Below, piece after piece: positions 59,450-64,000 of a stretch of 64,000 nt of DNA (position 1 is its first letter; each line of letters starts with the position of its first letter). The notes beneath the pieces were generated by a model. The model did not search any database. It was given only the letters and a program-made list of their open reading frames with translations, and was not told the DNA's origin. The translations under genes and the position numbers were made by a program. Source of the DNA: Congeria kusceri (lineage: Eukaryota; Mollusca; Bivalvia; Myida; Dreissenidae); contig CM051033.1 in NCBI GenBank assembly GCA_027627225.1, forward strand, positions 45,780,516-45,844,515. Direction: 5' to 3'.

Positions 59450-62400
59450 GTAAGTACCTAAATAGGTATTATGGTGGCATATAGTATCTCCCATATTCAT
59501 TTCATTTCTTGTGTGGAGCATACCTTAAAATAAATGTGTAAGATATTTTGGTATGAAACTTTATTTGTAACTAATTATGGAGATGAAATATATTGTACAA
59601 GAAACACAATTCTGTCTTCAATAAGTATTGCAATATTTTATTACCAATAATCAAACTGATCAAACTATATTGAGACTACACGCAAGGATGGTTTTGTATG
59701 CTAAGAAAGGGGGCGGGGCATATAGTGGTTGCACCGTCCTCACCAGTTGGCCGAATAGTTCCAATTTTCGTTTCTGCTGCATAACTTCTAAATGCCTGGA
59801 AGGTTTTTAATATTCCTTCAAATTATTATTTACATTAACAATATTATGTGTCGTTATACCAACCATGCTTGTCTTTTAAAAGTCAAATGCCAGGAAATAT
59901 TTTGTTTCTGGAAGTAATAATCCTGGAAGATTATTATTTCGCATGACCAGATAATGTGTTGCATATATCACCCAAGCTTGTCTGTTAAAGGTCAAGGTCA
60001 TAATTCAAGCTCAAAGGTCAAATATTTGTCAGGAGCATAATATTATCTGGCATGGATGAATCTTCAGAAATTATGACCATCATGAGATGGTATACAACAA
60101 CGCACAAGAACCAGGCCAGTAACTTATATTACAAAGGTCACACTTGGAGGCCAAACCAGAAAAATTAAGACTTTGTAAACATAATCAGTTTGATGAGATT
60201 TGTGTATAAGGCCAAAACATAACTCTGTATTGAATTTTAATTGATATATGGCCCTTTTCTGACTTAGAATTTTGCTTTGGCATTTTCATATAGGTTCATT
60301 TTTCCTTCAGTTTTTGCAGACAATTAGTTGAGAATGTTTTGTGCAATCATTATGAAACTTTACGGAAATATTAGTAAAAGGAAGATAAATTTTGATTTTC
60401 AGCATGACAGCTCTTACGGTTCTTAAGGTTGTGCCCCTTTTTAGCTCACCTGAGCACAACATGCTCATGGTGAGCTTTTGTGATCGACTTTTTTTCCATC
60501 GTACGTCGTCCGTTGTGCGTAATGTGTGTTCAACATTTACCTCATTAACACTCTAGAGGCCACATTTATTGGCCAATCTTCATGAAACTTGGTAAGAACA
60601 TGTGATCCAATGAGTTAGAATCTGAGTCATGTTGGATCAAAAACTAGGTCACTATGTCAGATTGAAGAAAAAGCTTGTTAACGCTCTAGAAGTCACATTT
60701 TTTGCCCAATCTTCATGAAACTTGGTCAGAACATTTGTCTTAATGATGTATCAGCCGAGTTTGAATCTGGGTCATGTGGGATCAAAAACTAGGTCACTAG
60801 GTCATATTGAAGAAAAAGCTTGTTAACACTCTAGAAGCTACATTATTTGCCCAATCGTCATGAAACTTGGATAGAACATTTGTCCCAATGGTATCTCGGC
60901 CGAGTTCGAATCGGAGTCATGTGGTGTCAAAAACAAAGGTCACTAGGTAAAATTGAAGAAAAAGCTTCAATTTTAATATATACTTCCCAAATTGTGAATG
61001 TCTGTTGTCACTTACATTTTTCAAACCATGATGATTAATACCGCATTTCCATCAGTCTGTATCAGTATATCCATATCCGTATAAAAATCTAACACATGGA
61101 AAATTGTTCGACTAATGAAACTCAGGTGAGCGACCCAGGGCCATGTTGCCCTCTTGTTTAAAAATAGTTCAAAGAAGACTTGAGACGTTTTTGCGCAATC
61201 TTTCGTAAACATTAGGAAATTGTGAGTTGGCATAAAAGGAACATTAAGTTTGGTTTTCAGCATAATTATGTTATGCCCGTTTAAAAAAAAGTTGAAATAA
61301 GGCTTGTGCATACAATAAGTTGAGAAGATTTTGTGCAATCATTGTGAAACTTAAGTCGTATTCGAGCTATAACTTTAAAAAAATGTTCAAGTAAGTTTGT
61401 GCTGACAATAACTTGATAAGTTTTTGTGCAGTCATTAGGAAACTTTAGGGAAGTGTTAGTAGGCATAAAAGAAGATTAAGTTCAATTTTTCGGCATAATT
61501 GCTCTTATTGTACTTTAGTTGTGCTCCATCAGGCGGAGTTCTAGTTTAATAAGGTACACTTATTAGCATATATTGGAAAAACAGCCTTCAGACTTAGTAC
61601 TTATTACTGACTTTAAAAATGTTTTGAGCTAGTGGCGTCACTTGATCGTAGGATGCTAATCAGAAGAGCTGTAGCATCTACCCACAAAAAGCAGGTGTGA
61701 CAAATACATGTGTGTTTCAATGTCTTATATCCATTCGACACGAATGTACGTTTTCTATGCTTTAAACTCATTTGCTGACAAGTACATGTGTATTGTCAAT
61801 GCCTTAAAGTTTTCCCTTAAACTCGTTAAATGCCCCTTTCTAAATAAATACAGATACAAATTAAAGCTGAAAAATATTATCAACGTTTCTCGAATAAATT
61901 TTGCGCGTACCAACAATATATTTATGAAATTTTAAGAAAAATATATTTACGAAGAAACAAACTGTATATGGGTATACACGCTTCCAGTACGATTCAAACT
62001 AATGACTACAAAATCGTGCGCTTCAATGGAAACTTTCCTACGCTATATGGCATCTATAAATGGCGTACATGTGCATAACAGTACATAATCTACAATTCCT
62101 TCATATTGATTGTATTACTGCTAATAGTTTTCCCGCCCCTGCACAAGTGTCATCAATCATGACCACGGTTTATATAATAAATAGATATATGCTTGTCAAA
62201 TGTTTATTGCAACAAGACCATTAGTATTTGATAATGCTTCATTTATTTCTCTGTGTATGAACTTTATTATTGTAATTGTAATTGTCGACGTACCATCGAA
62301 ACGCCCCTTCAACAAGTATATGTATGTTCTCAATGTTCTGGAATCTTTCCTTGGCACGTACATGTATGTTTAAGTTTACCCTTTACGTATGTGTTCTCAA

Positions 62401-63951
62401 TACCATCAATTCCTTCCCTACAAGTAAATGTATGATCTCTATCTCTATGCCATCAATATTGTCCTTGTCCTTGTCAAATACATGTACATTCTCAGTTCCC
62501 TGAATTCTTACTTGACAAGTACATGTATGTTCAAAATGCCCTGAATTCACTGCGTGTCAGGTACATGTGTATTTGCAATGCCATGCCTTTCTTCCTTTTC
62601 AGGTGTATGTTTTCAATACCCAATAGTCTCAATAGTCCTTTTATGACAATGTAAAATCTCAATGCCTTTAAATCTTCTTTTACAAGTACATTCATGTTCT
62701 CAATGCTTTAAATTCTCCCCTTGATAAGTTAACGTATGTTCTCAATGCCTTAAAATCTCCCCTTGAAAAGCAAATGTATGTTCTCAATGTATTAAAAATC
62801 TCTTGACAGGTATATGTATTGTTTTAATGCCTAAAAATCTCCCCATGACAAGTGCATACATGTTCCTTATGGCTTCAAATCCTTTCTTGATGAGCATTGT
62901 ATTTCTTTATGCTTTCAAACTCCAGGTGACTCTGACTCTGAATCTGATGCGGAGTACGCGGGAATAGAGCAGCCCCCTGTGCTCCATCAGCTGAGGAGGA
63001 TCCTGGATGAGTACAGGAATGATGTGCAGATCATCAAGGTAAGCTACCTTGATAGCCAGTAACAGTTATCATTGGCTCGTATAACATCTGGAATAATCTT
63101 GTCCTGTAAGTACAAGAATCGTCTTCATTCACATGGTCAAGTCCAGAACAGTCTGTTAGGTTCTGATTATGCATGATATACTCAGACACAGTATTCATCT
63201 GGTTTGAAATCTGTTTTTATGCCCCTGGCATAAAGTGATTGTCCTGTCCATCCGTCCGTCTTTCTGCCCGTCCTTCCGTCCGTACATGATAAGGTTAAGT
63301 AGATGACAAGTGTTGATAATGACCATCTCCGATCCACCCATATCACCCAACCTCACTTTGACCTTTAACTTTACCAAATTTGTACTTGTAATAATTCAAA
63401 AGTGCCATTTCTTGGTTAACTACATTTTACCGTTTCGTCTATCACCAACTTTTACCTTTACCTTGACCTAATTTGAACTTATAATAAATTGAATGGGCTA
63501 TTTCTTGGTTGTTGGTTAACTAGATTTAACCGTTTCGTCTAGCACAAGCACTGCTTGCTACAGCACTTGGATACTTACAGAGTTGTTGCTTATTTCCATT
63601 ACCAATCCACCCATATCACCCAATCATACTTTGACCTTGGACTAATTTTGAATAATGGAAATGGGCTGTCAAGCACTAACTAGGGGCATTTGTGTTTATC
63701 GAACACATTGTCTTGTTTTATTTAACATGCGATAATATATTTATGATATTGTTTGTTATTTATTTGAAGCTTGTTTTGCGCTTTGAGATAACATCGTGTG
63801 AGATCACTATAAGCATTACGTTGATGGATTTTAGGAACTGGTGCAAAATGCAGATGATGCAGGGGCTACAGAGCTGAAAGTTTTGTACCAGGGCGACTCT
63901 TTCAACAATGAGGATGGAGGCAAAAAAGCAAGATTTAGAAAGTTCTTCCAG
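59446..63951 (+). CDS. sacsin-like protein, N-terminal part (gene continues past the window)
   Basis: Coding exons: 59446-59449 (predicted), 62926-63038 and 63835-63951, with GT..AG borders and consistent phases. Exon 2 reads DSDSESDAEYAGIEQPPVLH, then QLRRILDEYRNDVQIIK. Exon 3 reads ELVQNADDAGATELKVLYQG, then DSFNNEDGGKKARFRKFFQ, and ends at a GTATTT donor. ELxQNADDAGA is the N-box of GHKL/HSP90-type ATPases: the Glu and Asn bind the catalytic water and Mg-ATP. PPxxxQLRxILDEY..DxQIIKEL is the lead-in typical of sacsin repeats. Full sacsin proteins are several thousand residues, with repeated ATPase-like modules and a DnaJ/HEPN tail; only about 77 codons are visible here. No damage was seen. 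The ELVQ..VLYQ segment is strongly conserved, and I am confident of the family. One-to-one orthology with vertebrate SACS cannot be judged. Confidence 0.85.
59690..61548. mobile_element. tandem-core element(s) in intron 1, host of a nested insertion
   Basis: The outer element has GGTCAAGGTCATAATTCAAG and AGCTCAAAGGTCAAA near 59995. From 60290 there are units with TTGTGCAATCATTATGAAAC, TTTTCAGCATGACAGCTCTT and GTTGTGCCCCTTTT. After the insertion (60441-61158) the same units resume (TTTTGCGCAATCTTTCG, GTTTTCAGCATAATTATGTT, TTTGTGCAATCATTGTGAAA), and it ends in GTGCTCCATCAGGCGGAGTT. Confidence 0.75.
60441..61158. mobile_element. tandem-core element, AGCTCACC / GCCCTCTTG family, copy 2 (nested)
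   Basis: Left arm AGCTCACCTGAGCACAACAT then GGTGAGCTTTTGTGATCGAC and CGTCGTCCGTTGTGCG. The core has three ~145-bp units: AAAAAGCTTGTTAACACTCT, AGAAGTCACATTTTTTGCCC, AATCTTCATGAAACTTGG and CAAAAACTAGGTCACTAGG. Right arm ACTCAGGTGAGCGACCCAGG then GCCATGTTGCCCTCTTG. TTT lies on both sides. Just before the right arm, 61045-61104 (GCATTTCCATCAGTC..ACATGGAAA) resembles a shrunken Harbinger-like MITE. Confidence 0.85.
61690..62920. repeat. ~42-bp minisatellite in intron 1, interrupted
   Basis: Unit landmarks: TTGACAAGTACATGTATGTT, CTCAATGCCTTAAATTCTCC, CC. Two or three units lie at 61690-61810, and about 14 irregular ones at 62300-62915. Between them (61830-62290) is unrelated AT-rich sequence, probably an insertion. 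The last unit runs straight into the acceptor of exon 2 (TTTCAAACTCCAG), so the array abuts the exon. Confidence 0.85.
63218..63690. mobile_element. short tandem-core element in intron 2
   Basis: It begins TTATGCCCCTGGCATAAAGT with CCATCCGTCCGTC, and ends AACTAGGGGCATTTGTGTTT, giving inverted ATGCCCC / GGGGCAT ends. The core is a ~150-200-bp unit in about two copies (CCACCCATATCACCCAA, CTTTGACCTT and TTAACCGTTTCGTCTA). It lies in the intron on the gene's strand and does not disturb the splice sites. Confidence 0.7.
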
Positions 63952-64000
63952 GTATTTTTAATATTCCAAAATAAGTTTTTCAAAAAATATAAGACTAAGA

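Noticed and set aside
61045..61104. Fourth, very short Harbinger-like MITE copy
   Set aside because: Resemblance to the GCTTTTCCATATGTCCGTATC-type end is suggestive, but it lies in the conserved right part of another element and no duplication was seen.

Overview
This is AT-rich eukaryotic nuclear DNA: long introns with GT..AG borders, a very low density of coding sequence, and many kinds of small mobile element and tandem repeat. The sacsin-like exons, and the many elements with a core of ~145-180 bp tandem units flanked by fixed arms (the 'pearl'/Helitron-like architecture described in bivalves), make a bivalve mollusc the best guess. The species cannot be named from the window alone. Most open frames here are accidental; I support coding identity for three loci only.

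Coding content. (1) 4440-5051: the last ~200 residues of a non-LTR (LINE) polyprotein, 5'-truncated, ending in a (TGTTC)n tail. (2) 17571-26224: a damaged sacsin-like locus. A decayed copy of a sacsin N-terminal (HSP90-like ATPase) exon lies only ~100 bp upstream of a sacsin C-terminal DnaJ exon, followed by two HEPN exons, the last 7.2 kb away. The large central part of sacsin is missing, and an apparent one-base deletion shifts the frame just before the HEPN exons. (3) 59446-63951 and beyond the window: the 5' end of a second, apparently intact sacsin-like gene. It has a start exon whose coding part is only ATG+G, then two exons of the N-terminal ATPase domain with the QNADDAGA nucleotide-binding motif. 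Both loci are on the + strand. Exon 2 of locus 3 and its following intron align with the relic in locus 2, so they are paralogues. Two further open frames (21268-21624 minus, 41095-41364 plus) are possible but unrecognised.

Layout. 1-17.4 kb: a 22-bp minisatellite, the LINE tail, tRNA-like SINE heads, nested ~165-bp arrays, and a ~100-bp satellite of about 20 units, each carrying a 16-bp inverted repeat. 17.5-26.2 kb: the damaged sacsin-like locus, its big intron filled with inverted-repeat elements. 26.2-59 kb: gene desert with hairpin-ended elements, three copies of a 3-bp-TSD (Harbinger-like) MITE, a hAT-type element with a perfect 8-bp TSD, a second small element with an 8-bp TSD, five or six tandem-core elements, a 21-bp minisatellite open on both strands, a dispersed ~0.8-kb repeat present twice, a tRNA-like gene beside a ~250-bp inverted repeat, and a 52-bp array. 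59.4-64 kb: the second sacsin-like gene, with nested tandem-core elements and a ~42-bp minisatellite in its first intron.

How it fits together. The sequence suggests a sacsin-like gene cluster that is being duplicated, deleted and filled with non-autonomous transposons. Locus 2 looks like the product of a deletion that joined the front of one sacsin copy to the back of the same or another copy. Sacsin-type proteins join HSP90-like ATPase modules to a DnaJ/HEPN tail and are linked to protein quality control. No bacterial, viral or CRISPR features were seen.
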